Source: a virus
Strand: one strand, 5' to 3'
Length of the DNA: 30,186 nucleotides
IMG/VR virus record: IMGVR_UViG_3300027851_000094
Coordinates: 1-30,186 of that record
This document shows positions 6,579 through 15,459 of this stretch, piece by piece. The notes beneath the pieces were generated by a model. It ran no database searches. It was not told the DNA's origin and was given only the letters and a program-made list of their open reading frames with translations. Positions within the stretch are counted from its first letter, which is position 1. The number at the start of each line of letters is the position of its first letter. The translations under genes were made by a program, and so were the position numbers.

Positions 6579-6949
6579 GCCCCACCCCCATTGCCCTGAT
6601 CGCCTTTTGCCGCCCCCGGCACCTCGTCAATCATGCCGCGTGCCTTGGCAAAACGCAGCGCCAGCGCCAGCACCAGCTCAGGCCCCGCCATGCCGATTAG
6701 CGCCGCCACGGCATTGCGCGTGTCGAGAGAGAATCCGGAATAGCTGCTGATGCCGATGGCGACGTAATAGAGGAAAAACCCGACCGGCAATTTGGCGTAG
6801 AGCACGGTCCCGAGAAAGGGATAGCGCCCCGCCTGCACCTCCATCGAGTGCTTGGCCAGAACGCCGGCAAAAACCGCGAACATGGCCGATGAAAACGCCG
6901 CCGCCGCCAGATTGCCGATCATGTCAAAAAGATTCTGCAAGCCATTCAT
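6575..6949 (-). CDS. Holin (LydA/phage_holin_3-like)
   Basis: A 124-residue membrane protein with three hydrophobic segments (about residues 15-33, 45-70 and 80-100) and the segment DTRNAVAALIGMAGPELVLA, which resembles LydA-type holins. The C-terminus is charged and Gly-rich. It lies between a tiny membrane protein gene (6946-7107, ATGA overlap) and the endolysin (ATGA overlap), the expected place for the pore-former that times lysis. The exact holin family is assigned from memory of the pattern. Confidence 0.8.
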   Translation of the reverse strand: MNGLQNLFDMIGNLAAAAFSSAMFAVFAGVLAKHSMEVQAGRYPFLGTVLYAKLPVGFFLYYVAIGISSYSGFSLDTRNAVAALIGMAGPELVLALALRFAKARGMIDEVPGAAKGDQGNGGGA

Positions 6950-7107
6950 CGGCCCCCTCCCGTCGCCAGCGCCACCGCCAGATAAATCAGATAGATCGCC
7001 AGCATCGCGCCCCAGGCGCGCCAGGGCAGATGGTGCAGCAGTTCCACCTCGCGCTTGTGAAACAGGCGACGATGCCAGCGGCAGCCGAATGACTCGCGCG
7101 CCCTCAT
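6946..7107 (-). CDS. Small single-pass membrane protein, 53 aa
   Basis: The N-terminal 30 residues are basic and rich in His/Trp, followed by one hydrophobic helix at about 32-49. The stop overlaps the holin ATG as ATGA, and the start overlaps the stop of the 26-residue frame upstream. The position directly before the holin suggests an antiholin or accessory lysis role, which is inference only. Confidence 0.6.
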   Translation of the reverse strand: MRARESFGCRWHRRLFHKREVELLHHLPWRAWGAMLAIYLIYLAVALATGGGR

Positions 7108-7184
7108 GGCCGCGCCCTCAAAACCAACTTCCAGTTGCCAGGCGTGATGGCGCCATAAGTGAATTTATTCAGGGTACAAAACAT
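7104..7184 (-). CDS. Tiny hypothetical protein, 26 aa
   Basis: ATG 7184 opens a 26-residue frame containing TYGAITPGNWKLVL and ends at TGA 7104-7106, overlapping the next ATG as ATGA. The coupling on the downstream side is the main evidence. It begins four bases after the stop of the 7189-7479 gene. No function is known; it might be only a leader that couples translation. Confidence 0.4.
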   Translation of the reverse strand: MFCTLNKFTYGAITPGNWKLVLRARP

Positions 7185-7188
7185 CGGC

Positions 7189-7479
7189 CTACTCCGTCAC
7201 AGGCTCAGACCATGCGCCATCAACCCACTTCTGCGTTCCGTAGGCTGGCGGCTCATCAACCTCGATGGCACCCGCTGGCTTCTCAGGCCCGGCACAGGCC
7301 CCGATAAAATTGCCATCAGCATCACGGTAGTAATGCACACGCCATGTCCATTGGTTGTTGGCCCAGTACTGGTCTGTTGCATCTACTGGCGCATGGTGAA
7401 CCAGCACTGCACCATCAGGCGCGCTGCCGTCTTCATATTCACCGAGATAAACGCCAGACTGATTTACATAATGACCCAT
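7189..7479 (-). CDS. Small tail-fibre-associated protein (assembly/chaperone candidate), 96 aa
   Basis: A 96-residue soluble protein with aromatic- and Gly-rich, probably beta-structured sequence (GVYLGEYEDG, WRVHYYRDADGNF, WVDGAWSE). Small proteins of this composition commonly follow tail-fibre genes and act as fibre chaperones or tip domains. ATG 7479 begins two bases after the fibre gene's stop and has AGG about eight bases upstream; a longer frame to 7512 would overlap the fibre gene. The function is inferred from position. Confidence 0.6.
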   Translation of the reverse strand: MGHYVNQSGVYLGEYEDGSAPDGAVLVHHAPVDATDQYWANNQWTWRVHYYRDADGNFIGACAGPEKPAGAIEVDEPPAYGTQKWVDGAWSEPVTE

Positions 7480-7481
7480 GA

Positions 7482-9014
7482 TTAGCACCTGCCTTTCAAA
7501 ACAATGCACCATTTGGCCGGAGTGATTGCGAGATATGCACCCGTCGATACGTTCATTAAATAGATGGGCGCGCCGCCGACAACATAACGGGTGTTTGTGG
7601 CGTCAACGCTGCTGCCAATGACACCGGATGATTGGGGCGTTGCAGTCGCAAAGAAGTTTGCAGGCACGTCTTCATCGACTGACCATCCACCCTCAGACGT
7701 TTTACATCTGAGATAGGCTTGTACGGTTGAAAGTTTGACGCCCTTTCCATGCGCGATGGTCCCGCTTGAACTCAGCGTGATCGAGATTTCCGAGCTTTCA
7801 AAATCAAGATCGGATTCATTGCTCGGCGACATTGTTTTTGTGGTTGACGATTTGGCGCGGGCTTCTGCCGCCGTCGCCATTTGATACTGCGCCTGATGCG
7901 CCAGCCGCCAGCGCGACAGCGTGCCGTCATATTTCAGGGTGACAGATTCCCCCGGCAACAGGATCAGATCATAAGGCAGGTCAAAGCGGTTTGCCGCCGT
8001 CGAAGAGGCGCTTTCATCCGACAGCGTGTGATTATAAGCCGAAATGTTGCGATATTCGATTTCCCGGCCATCTGCCTGCGCCGCCAAACCGGTGATCGTG
8101 ACATTTGCCGATGACGCCTGCCGGATGATCGAGGCGCTTGAGAGACCGGCAGGGTTATAATTGTTCTGCGTCGTCGAGATCGAGCTCGGCGAGATGACAC
8201 CGGTTTTACTGACAGCGCCACCCATGGCGACAGCCCCCGTAACTGTCAAACTCGGCAAAGACGTGATGCTGGAACGCGACAATTCATACCAGTAACTGCC
8301 GCGCCGTTGCAGCATCACCGACATCAGATTGTCGCTCAGCGTCAGGTCCGTGGCGGTCGCCAGATAAATCTGTCCCGCCCCGCCGGCATTATGCTTCAAC
8401 ACCACATCATGCGCCGTATTGGCCGCCGTCAGCAGCAGCAATCCGCCATCGCCTATATTCGTGGTCACAATGTTGGTCAGATCATCGCTCGCCGCCGCCG
8501 CCTCGGTGTCGATCAGATGCCAGGCCCGGGACGGCGTCACACTGCCGCTCGCAATCGTCAATGTCGAAGAGGCCGTCAGGCCCGGCAAGGGATTGCCAAG
8601 CGCGAACGCATTGGAATTGGAATTGACGATCAACGGCAGGCCCGCTTTGCCGGCCGCCAGCGCTGATGTCAGCAGTACCATGAGCTCGGCGGGCGGCGCA
8701 CAGTAAATATCCGTCGTGCCAGGCCCCCAGTCGATGGCGGCATTGCCATTGGTCGAATAATAAATCGTCGTGCGGGCGAGCGTGTCGGGCGAACCATGCG
8801 TCAAGGTGCCAAGGCCGCATTCGCGATAATGGGCCGTGATCTCGCCATTGGTATATTCGATGCGCTCGGCGACATAGGCGACCTGCGCGCCATTGGCAAT
8901 CCCGTTTCGCAGCGCATCAAACCCCGCCGATGCGCCCGCCAGATTATAGGTGCCGGTGCCTTGCGTCGTCGATGTTTCCTTGGCGGCATTGACCAGCAAT
9001 CCCTGGACACTCAT
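7482..9014 (-). CDS. Tail fibre / host-recognition protein, 510 aa
   Basis: The N-terminal 110 residues (with TYNLAGASAGFDALRNGI, GLGTLTHGSPDTLART and STNGNAAIDWGPGT) match the virion-attachment domain common to siphovirus tail fibres. The remainder is low-charge, Ser/Thr/Ala-rich and probably beta-helical, ending in a compact domain at about 420-510. Its start overlaps the upstream tail gene by ATGA. It probably sits on the tail tip and contacts the host surface. Confidence 0.8.
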   Translation of the reverse strand: MSVQGLLVNAAKETSTTQGTGTYNLAGASAGFDALRNGIANGAQVAYVAERIEYTNGEITAHYRECGLGTLTHGSPDTLARTTIYYSTNGNAAIDWGPGTTDIYCAPPAELMVLLTSALAAGKAGLPLIVNSNSNAFALGNPLPGLTASSTLTIASGSVTPSRAWHLIDTEAAAASDDLTNIVTTNIGDGGLLLLTAANTAHDVVLKHNAGGAGQIYLATATDLTLSDNLMSVMLQRRGSYWYELSRSSITSLPSLTVTGAVAMGGAVSKTGVISPSSISTTQNNYNPAGLSSASIIRQASSANVTITGLAAQADGREIEYRNISAYNHTLSDESASSTAANRFDLPYDLILLPGESVTLKYDGTLSRWRLAHQAQYQMATAAEARAKSSTTKTMSPSNESDLDFESSEISITLSSSGTIAHGKGVKLSTVQAYLRCKTSEGGWSVDEDVPANFFATATPQSSGVIGSSVDATNTRYVVGGAPIYLMNVSTGAYLAITPAKWCIVLKGRC

Positions 9015-9829
9015 GGGCGCAACTCCTCAATGATAAAACGCTTGGCATAACGTGCAAAGACCGGCAGCGAGACGGGCGACAGGCTCTGAAACTCGCCATA
9101 GATCGTGCGCTGAGCCAGATAGGTTGTGATTTCATGGTCGAGACAGCAAAGCACATCGCGCGCAATGCCGCGTTCCAGGTCCAGATCCAGCTGATCGCCC
9201 AGCATCTCGCTCTCGCTGCCATAATCGATTGAAAAGCTGATGACGCGCTCAGGCGGGCGGCGCGTTGAAAAGCGCTGCCCGCCGGCAGACCTTTGCTTGC
9301 GGCTCAGGTCGCCATAGCCGATCGTCGCGCCCTTGGCATGTTTCAGCGACAATTGATTTGTCGCGGCCACATAGAGCCGCCCAAAATCGAGATAGCCATC
9401 GCCATTGCCGCTGTCATCGACATCGATCCGCCACCAGCGACAGGTCAACGCCAGCGACGGATCGAGCCATTTCAGCGCAATATGCAGCGGCCAATCATCA
9501 TTGCTGCCAGGCTGGCGCATCTGGCCTGTGCCGCTGTCATAGGCCGGACTGCCCGTCAGACCGGCTTCACTGGTTGCCGCCCTTATGCGCCAGCTTGCGG
9601 CGGCGCTGATATTCAGCGCCATCAGCGCGACAACCGTGATCACCTGCGGCGACGCTGCAAAAGCCGCGCCGAGGTCGATAACCACATAGGGCGTCAGACC
9701 TTCCGGACGCCAGACATCACCGGGCTGGCGCGCTTGCAGATTCGTGACCGGCAGGGCCGCCGATTCCGATGATGCCGTCAGCGCGGCTGCATCAGACAAG
9801 CGGGCATGGGCAATGAACGGCTTTGCCAT
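9011..9829 (-). CDS. Tail-tip structural protein, 272 aa
   Basis: Start ATG 9829 overlaps the previous stop (TGATG), and MAKPFIAHARL follows; a longer frame upstream would run into the neighbour and is rejected. The protein contains LPVTNLQARQPGDVWRP and a beta-rich N-terminal half resembling distal-tail or carbohydrate-binding-like modules of tail-tip proteins, and a C-terminal half with QRFSTRRPPERVISFSIDYG. It lies between hub and fibre genes, so it probably joins the fibre to the tail tip. No enzymatic motif is seen. Confidence 0.65.
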   Translation of the reverse strand: MAKPFIAHARLSDAAALTASSESAALPVTNLQARQPGDVWRPEGLTPYVVIDLGAAFAASPQVITVVALMALNISAAASWRIRAATSEAGLTGSPAYDSGTGQMRQPGSNDDWPLHIALKWLDPSLALTCRWWRIDVDDSGNGDGYLDFGRLYVAATNQLSLKHAKGATIGYGDLSRKQRSAGGQRFSTRRPPERVISFSIDYGSESEMLGDQLDLDLERGIARDVLCCLDHEITTYLAQRTIYGEFQSLSPVSLPVFARYAKRFIIEELRP

Positions 9830-11547
9830 CAGGCAACAATCTCCAGCTCGGTATAACCGGCGTCGTAATCTTCGTTGATGGCCACAACATGCCCGAGGGC
9901 CCCGCCAAAGGCCTTGAGAAATCCGGCATTGATGCCGACGCGGCTCGCCAGCCACAGGCGCAATTGCGAGCGCAGCACGCGCAAGGCAAAACGCCGCTGA
10001 TCAGGTGCCGCCATGTCAATGATGCGGGCCGCCAGCGCGATGGCATCAGCTTCATTGACCAGCAATGTTGGCCAGTCGAGCGGCTGGGAAAAACGATGCC
10101 GCCCCCTCACTGTCGAATTGAAATCCACCGCATGGCGATATTCATTGCCGTAAAGCTGGCGCTGATCGGCGCTGACACTGCCCGCCAGCGCGGTATCGGT
10201 CTGCACCGTCCAGACGCGCCCCCAGCCAACCTGCACACGCCAGGCAGGCGGCGTCACTTCAAGCTGGCGCAGCGTGCCCCCCACCAGCTCGGCATCACTC
10301 ACCGTATAGTCCACAGCCTCGACGCGCGTAAAAAGGCCGACAGACAATTGCCCGGCGCGCGTGAAAAACCAGTAGCCATAGGCCGAGCGCATCAGCGCGT
10401 TCAGCACATCCTCGGCATTGACCGCATCGGCGGCATAAAATTGCGCGGTCGCCGGAAAACTGCTTTCAAGTTCGGCAAAGGCAACGGCATCAAGGCCAGC
10501 CGGATCAGCGAGGTTCTGGTTGCCAAGACGCGTCGTCACGATGCGGCGCAGGATAGACCCGATCGTTGACACATAGCCGCCGTCATTGTCGCCCTCAAAA
10601 TCTGCCGTCACCTCGCCATTGTCGGAGGGGATGGAGCCGAGTTTGACAAATCCGAGTGCGAGACAGGTGTCATAGCTGCCGGGCGCAGGAATGGCCGCTT
10701 CCAGCGTCGCATAATCGGCGTGATCGGCGCCCGGTGTCAGGGCCACACCCTGATCGCGCACCGCCAGAACCGATTGAATGGACCCATCATGCAACTGCCC
10801 GATCAGCCGGGCCTGATCAGTGAACAGCAGCGGCGCATTCGAGACAGCGCCAAAGCCCAAGGGTTTGGCGCGACCCTTCAGCGAGGCATCGCCATCCGCA
10901 CCGCCCATGCCGCCATAAAGATTCTGCTGGATCACACGGCGGAAAATATCCGACTGGTCGCGCGGCGAGAGCGTAATTGCAGCCTCTTCAAATGTTGCGC
11001 CGCGCAGGGTCAGGGCGGCCACAGGGCCAAAATCAGACCAGGCAAAATCCCGTAACCCGGCCTTGATGGTCAGATCACGCCCATCAAAGCTGTAGCGCGT
11101 CCATTGATCGAATTCGCCGCCCTCATTGATGATCTGGATTTCGGAGCCGGCAAACCGGGGCGTCTCTCCCGGAATGAGGCCGGAAAACAGCACGGCGGAA
11201 AGGCTGAAACTGCGGCTTAACCGGCTCGGATAGGGTGTTGAGGCAAGCGAGGTATCATCGGGCCGGGTAATGAAAGGTTCCGTAGCATTCGAGACGCGCA
11301 GAACCCGTTCGCCGCCCCGCACGGCAAAGCCCGACCCGCCATTATGCGGCAGGGTGGCAACAGGCGCGGGCAACCCCGGAAGCTGTTGTTGCAGCGAGCC
11401 GTCATAAGGTGAAATCTCGACCAGAAAGATGATCTCCGGATCGATCTCGTTAAAAAGCTGCGCGAAACGTGACGTCACCGAAGTGACGAACGCAAGCGGC
11501 TGGCTGCCAACAGGTATTGTTGCAACCGGTGTCAGGCCCGGGATCAT
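9829..11547 (-). CDS. Tail hub / baseplate-like protein, 572 aa
   Basis: A large beta-rich protein directly downstream of the tape measure gene, the usual position of the distal tail or central hub protein in siphoviruses. Sections such as YGYWFFTRAGQLSVGLFTR and the C-terminal RVGINAGFLKAFGGALGHVV resemble hub proteins that close the tail tube. The start overlaps the tape measure stop as ATGA and the stop shares one base with the next start. It is called by position and general appearance, not by a diagnostic motif. Confidence 0.7.
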   Translation of the reverse strand: MIPGLTPVATIPVGSQPLAFVTSVTSRFAQLFNEIDPEIIFLVEISPYDGSLQQQLPGLPAPVATLPHNGGSGFAVRGGERVLRVSNATEPFITRPDDTSLASTPYPSRLSRSFSLSAVLFSGLIPGETPRFAGSEIQIINEGGEFDQWTRYSFDGRDLTIKAGLRDFAWSDFGPVAALTLRGATFEEAAITLSPRDQSDIFRRVIQQNLYGGMGGADGDASLKGRAKPLGFGAVSNAPLLFTDQARLIGQLHDGSIQSVLAVRDQGVALTPGADHADYATLEAAIPAPGSYDTCLALGFVKLGSIPSDNGEVTADFEGDNDGGYVSTIGSILRRIVTTRLGNQNLADPAGLDAVAFAELESSFPATAQFYAADAVNAEDVLNALMRSAYGYWFFTRAGQLSVGLFTRVEAVDYTVSDAELVGGTLRQLEVTPPAWRVQVGWGRVWTVQTDTALAGSVSADQRQLYGNEYRHAVDFNSTVRGRHRFSQPLDWPTLLVNEADAIALAARIIDMAAPDQRRFALRVLRSQLRLWLASRVGINAGFLKAFGGALGHVVAINEDYDAGYTELEIVA

Positions 11548-14500
11548 GCCGCCGCCTTGATCGTCTTGTTGAGCTTGTCGATGGCGTCCTTGATTTCCGC
11601 CAGACTGTCCTGCAAGGCAGCCGTCTGATCGGCAATCGATGTCGCCATGCTGACGCCAAGATCGGCATAGACCTGTGACTGCGATTGTTCCAGCGTCTCG
11701 ATGCGGCCGCTGAGAACGCCATTCACCTCGCGGAAGGCGCTCTGATAGATATCGCCACTGGCGCCATAGCTGCGCGCCTGCTGCAGATAGGTTTGACCGG
11801 CAGCGACAATATCACTGGCATTGGCCGTCGAAAGGTCCAGCCCGCGAAAGGCGTCCTGCGCCTGCGCATATTGTGCCTGCGGCGCCAGCACGGAATCCGC
11901 GCCATAGGTCAGCTGGTCGCGATAGGCGAGAAGCGGATCAAGCTGGGCGCCGAAAAACTGTTCGGCCTGCGCGCGACCACTTTGCTGCAGGCTGCGGACC
12001 TGGGCATCATATTGCGCCCGGACCGAGGCAATGTCCTTGTCGCGTGCCGCATTGAGCGCATCCGTTGCCAGACCCAGCTCGTTTGCCTTGGCAATGGATT
12101 CATCATAGGCATCATTGATCGTCTTGATGGCATCAGCCAGCGCCGAAACGCCGGCATCGGCAATGGCGAGATATTGGCTGACATAGTTGATATTCTCGAT
12201 AATCTCCTGCCCGGTCGCACCACGGGCAATCGCTTTCTGATAGGCCTCGTTGGTAACCCCGGTCAGCTGGTCGGCAAAACTCTTCACCATGAAATCAAGC
12301 GCCTGCTGAAATCCGGCATCCGAATTCGCAAAACGTTTTCCGCTGCTTCCGACCATGGCATAGATGCCATCGCGCGAGCCAACCTCAAGCGAGGCTGTGA
12401 CATTCGTCGCGCCGCCGATCAGCGCCGTGATCTGTTTTTCAAGCGCAAGGAAGGCCTGCGCGCCGCCGGTCGCCGCGTCCACATTCTGTTGCGAATATTC
12501 CGACGGGTTGTAATCAAGGCGTCCAAGGGTGCCATCGGCAAGGTTGATATTCTGCCGGGCAAAAAGGTTCGAAGGCTGACTATTACCAAAAAGGCCGCCA
12601 ATAAGGGCGCCGCCAATCGACCCGATAATGGTCCCGATGCCGGGAATGATTGAGCCAATGGCCCCGCCCAAAGCACCACCAATGCCTGAGCCGGTCGAAT
12701 TGCCAATACCAAAGCCCGATATGAGCGACCCCAGACCATAGCCAATTCCGCCCGCGCCAAGCACATTGCCGATGCCCGCCAGCGACGAACCAAGACTGGT
12801 CGCATTTGCCGGTCCGATGCCCGAAAGCGCACCCGTCGATAGCCCGAGTGACTGACCAAAGCTGCCTTGCACAAAAGCATTGCCAAGCGTCCCGGCAGAG
12901 CTGTTGAGCAGTGAAAAGGCGGACCCGATAGAGCCAAAAAGACTGCTGCCAGATCCATTGACAAGCCCGCCGATCGAACCAGAAGCCCCAAGGCCCGAGA
13001 GAGTCCCGATCATCGGTTGGATGATCGGGTTGAAAATCATGGCGGCCGCGATCTGCCTGGCCACATCAAGCGCGATGCTTCTCAGGCTTTCGAACGCATT
13101 CTTGCCACTGAAAATCGCGTCGGCAATAGAGTTCTGAATATTTTCGCCAGCGCGCTCCCAAGCCCGTCCGACCTGCTCAGCCTGCTTTTGTGCCTCTTTT
13201 TCAAGCTCATGATGCGCTTTAAGTTCGGCGGTCAGGCGCTGGTTCTGCTCAACGCGCGTTTTAAGCTGTGCAATTTCCGCCGGCAGCAGATCGCGGCCCA
13301 TGCTTTCAGCAAGCTTGGCTTCTGCTTCAAGCAGTGGATTGAGCTCGCTATGACCGGAAATTTCATTTTGGAGCGCGATGTTTTTAAGATCGAGCTGCGC
13401 GAGATAACTTTCAAAAGAGGCGCTCGCTTTCTCGATCTGCTGCGTATATTTGTCGGATTCCTTGGTGGCGGCAGAGATTGATTTCGTCAGGCCGTCCAAT
13501 GTCTCTTTCTGCCCCACCAGCACCTCGGCCAGGGCGCGGGCCTGATCTTCTGTCCCGGCATACCCCCCTTTCAATATTTCAATCGTCTTCACGGTGACGT
13601 CATATTCATACTGCGACACCTGCATCGCCGCGATCAGCCGTTCATTTTCATCCGCCGTCGCGGCGAAGCTGCTGCCAAGGCCGTTGAGGCTCGCTTTTAC
13701 CCTGTCAATTTCCGCCCGTGCGGCATCGGCCTCACCGCCAAAATCATTAAGCCTTTCCTGCGCGGCATTGATTTCAGCCTGCAGGCGCGCCTGCGTGACT
13801 TGGGCGCCGGTAAAGCCACCGGCATGGGATGAATCCAGATCAGCCTGTCGCCGCGTCAGGATGGCTTGTGCGTCATACATTTCCGCCCGCGCGGCTGCCT
13901 CAGCCGCCTCGGCTTTGCGCAGAAACTCAAATGCCTGACGACGCGTCAGATCGATGCCCTTTTCAGTTGCAGCGTTCAGCTCCTTGTTGGCATCTGATAG
14001 CACACCCAGCGCATCACCCGCCGCGCCAGCGGCATCTTTCGTATTCCACAGCGAGGTATAGAGCGCGCCGAGAACGGCACCCGCTGCGCCGATGACAGCG
14101 CCCCAGGGACCAAACATCGAAATCAGCTGCGTGCCCTGCTGGATGAAGGGCCGCATGAAGCCTTGGCCCGAGGCCACCTGCACGGCAAAGTCGCCAACCT
14201 GATAACCGGCATTCTGCATGACAGAGCCCATCCGGCTGCCCGACGCTGTTGCCTGCCCGGCCCGCGCCGCAAAACCGACAACCTGCTCGCCGGCAAACTC
14301 ATACCGCGCGCGCAGCTGGTCCACCCGCAAGGCATGTTCCTGAAGGTCGATGCGGCCCTTTTCAAGCGCCTGCTGCAGAACGCGCTCGCCACGCGCAAAT
14401 TGCTGCTGGGCGGCATAGGCGGGATCAATCTGCCGCACCAGACGCTCATAACTGCCAGCCGAGGCGATGATGCGCTGATCACTGGTGGCGACACCTGCCG

Positions 14501-14624
14501 CCGTTGCCTTGGCGGCCTCGTTCACCTGCCCCAGCGAGCCTTTGACAAGCGAGGCATCGGCAGCAAACTTCTGGGCCCCTTCGAGCGTCGCGACGGCGCG
14601 CAGCTCGGAAAGCTTCTGTACCAT
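11544..14624 (-). CDS. Tail length tape measure protein, 1026 aa
   Basis: This is the longest gene. The protein has long helical, coiled-coil stretches (about 1-130, 210-500, 830-1020), hydrophobic segments around residues 150-190 (MRPFIQQGTQLISMFGPWGA), and a Gly/Ser-rich hydrophobic region at about 560-720. Tape measure proteins set tail length at roughly 0.15 nm per residue, which would predict a tail near 150 nm. ATG 14624 has GGAGGGG seven bases upstream, overlapping the chaperone gene end. Position after the frameshifting tail chaperones agrees with the lambda-type order. Confidence 0.9.
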   Translation of the reverse strand: MVQKLSELRAVATLEGAQKFAADASLVKGSLGQVNEAAKATAAGVATSDQRIIASAGSYERLVRQIDPAYAAQQQFARGERVLQQALEKGRIDLQEHALRVDQLRARYEFAGEQVVGFAARAGQATASGSRMGSVMQNAGYQVGDFAVQVASGQGFMRPFIQQGTQLISMFGPWGAVIGAAGAVLGALYTSLWNTKDAAGAAGDALGVLSDANKELNAATEKGIDLTRRQAFEFLRKAEAAEAAARAEMYDAQAILTRRQADLDSSHAGGFTGAQVTQARLQAEINAAQERLNDFGGEADAARAEIDRVKASLNGLGSSFAATADENERLIAAMQVSQYEYDVTVKTIEILKGGYAGTEDQARALAEVLVGQKETLDGLTKSISAATKESDKYTQQIEKASASFESYLAQLDLKNIALQNEISGHSELNPLLEAEAKLAESMGRDLLPAEIAQLKTRVEQNQRLTAELKAHHELEKEAQKQAEQVGRAWERAGENIQNSIADAIFSGKNAFESLRSIALDVARQIAAAMIFNPIIQPMIGTLSGLGASGSIGGLVNGSGSSLFGSIGSAFSLLNSSAGTLGNAFVQGSFGQSLGLSTGALSGIGPANATSLGSSLAGIGNVLGAGGIGYGLGSLISGFGIGNSTGSGIGGALGGAIGSIIPGIGTIIGSIGGALIGGLFGNSQPSNLFARQNINLADGTLGRLDYNPSEYSQQNVDAATGGAQAFLALEKQITALIGGATNVTASLEVGSRDGIYAMVGSSGKRFANSDAGFQQALDFMVKSFADQLTGVTNEAYQKAIARGATGQEIIENINYVSQYLAIADAGVSALADAIKTINDAYDESIAKANELGLATDALNAARDKDIASVRAQYDAQVRSLQQSGRAQAEQFFGAQLDPLLAYRDQLTYGADSVLAPQAQYAQAQDAFRGLDLSTANASDIVAAGQTYLQQARSYGASGDIYQSAFREVNGVLSGRIETLEQSQSQVYADLGVSMATSIADQTAALQDSLAEIKDAIDKLNKTIKAAA

Positions 14625-14628
14625 TATT

Positions 14629-15419
14629 TCACCCCTCCCTTTTCCGCGCCGCGCGCATCTCTGCCATGATTTTCAGATATTCCGCGTCCAGCGCCGCAAT
14701 CAGCAGCTTGACACGCTCGAATTCGGCAGCATCCAACTGGTGATGCCGCGCCCAGACCAAAAGCGCCGTGAAGGGAATGTACCCCTCGCAGCCGCCCTCG
14801 AAATAGGGCCTGTCATGCCGCAAATCATGCCAGGCGTCCCAGTAGAGCCGGTAAGCGGGGTCAAGCTCTTCCTCTTCTCGGCGCTGTAATCGCGCCGCAT
14901 GGGCAGCCGCTTCAGGATCATCGTCCGCCAGCTCGTCCAGCCAGTCGGCAGTCTGCGCCCTCGTCAGATCATATCGGAGGGCGCTGCGGAGTTTTTTGCC
15001 GCGTCCTCCAGAAACTCGATGTCCGGTTCGCCGACAATATTGGCGCAATATTCGACAGCGGCGCGCAACACACGCGCCTGCGGATGTGTCATTTCCTCCA
15101 GCGCCCGTGCCGGCGTGTAGTCGATATCCAGCCCGCGCCAGTCAAGCAGGATATGCGTGGCATAAAGCTCGCCAAAGCCGCGTTCAGCCTCGGCATCGCG
15201 CTCGACACTTTTGACGCGTTTATATTTGCGCACGATCTTCGCCATCAGCTGATCGCGCGCAATCCGATAGGGCGGATAATTGAAGCTCCGCACCTTCAGT
15301 TCAACGCCGGGTAATTCCGGAACCGCCACCCAGTCGCCACCGGTTTCCTTGTCGCCATCGGAGCGCAGGCTTTCAAGCCGGATGCGCGCCGGGTGATTTT
15401 CTGTCTTTTCGTCAGTCAT
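14629..15419 (-). CDS. Tail assembly chaperone, -1 frameshift fusion product (lambda gpGT-like)
   Basis: The second frame (open at 14629-15048) has no convincing start of its own and is in the -1 phase relative to the 14964-15419 gene. A slip at 14991-14997 joins residues 1-143 of the first frame to 120 residues of the second, giving 263 residues. The extension is acidic and helical (DELADDDPEAAAHAARL and onward) and would bind the tape measure protein, as the T part does in lambda. The arrangement is seen directly; the function is from the known family pattern. Confidence 0.85.
14955..14997 (-). promoter_or_regulatory. Programmed -1 ribosomal frameshift signal
   Basis: On the minus strand, heptamer A AAA AAC (14997-14991) is in the correct phase (GCA AAA AAC). 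After a six-base spacer comes a perfect 8-bp hairpin, GCGCCCTC (14984-14977) pairing with GAGGGCGC (14962-14955), with a 14-base loop that contains the zero-frame stop codon. Slippery site, spacer and hairpin all match known frameshift elements. Confidence 0.92.
14964..15419 (-). CDS. Tail assembly chaperone, short product (lambda gpG-like role)
   Basis: The 151-residue zero-frame product lies between the tail tube and tape measure genes, where siphoviruses encode tail assembly chaperones that coat the tape measure protein. Codons GCA AAA AAC near residues 141-143 form a slippery site; most ribosomes continue eight more residues to TGA at 14964-14966. No sequence family is certain, but residues about 30-120 are typical in size for such chaperones. 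Confidence 0.8.
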   Translation of the reverse strand: MTDEKTENHPARIRLESLRSDGDKETGGDWVAVPELPGVELKVRSFNYPPYRIARDQLMAKIVRKYKRVKSVERDAEAERGFGELYATHILLDWRGLDIDYTPARALEEMTHPQARVLRAAVEYCANIVGEPDIEFLEDAAKNSAAPSDMI

Positions 15420-15459
15420 GATGATCTTTCAATTGCAATGAATGGAAGCTGATGGCGGC

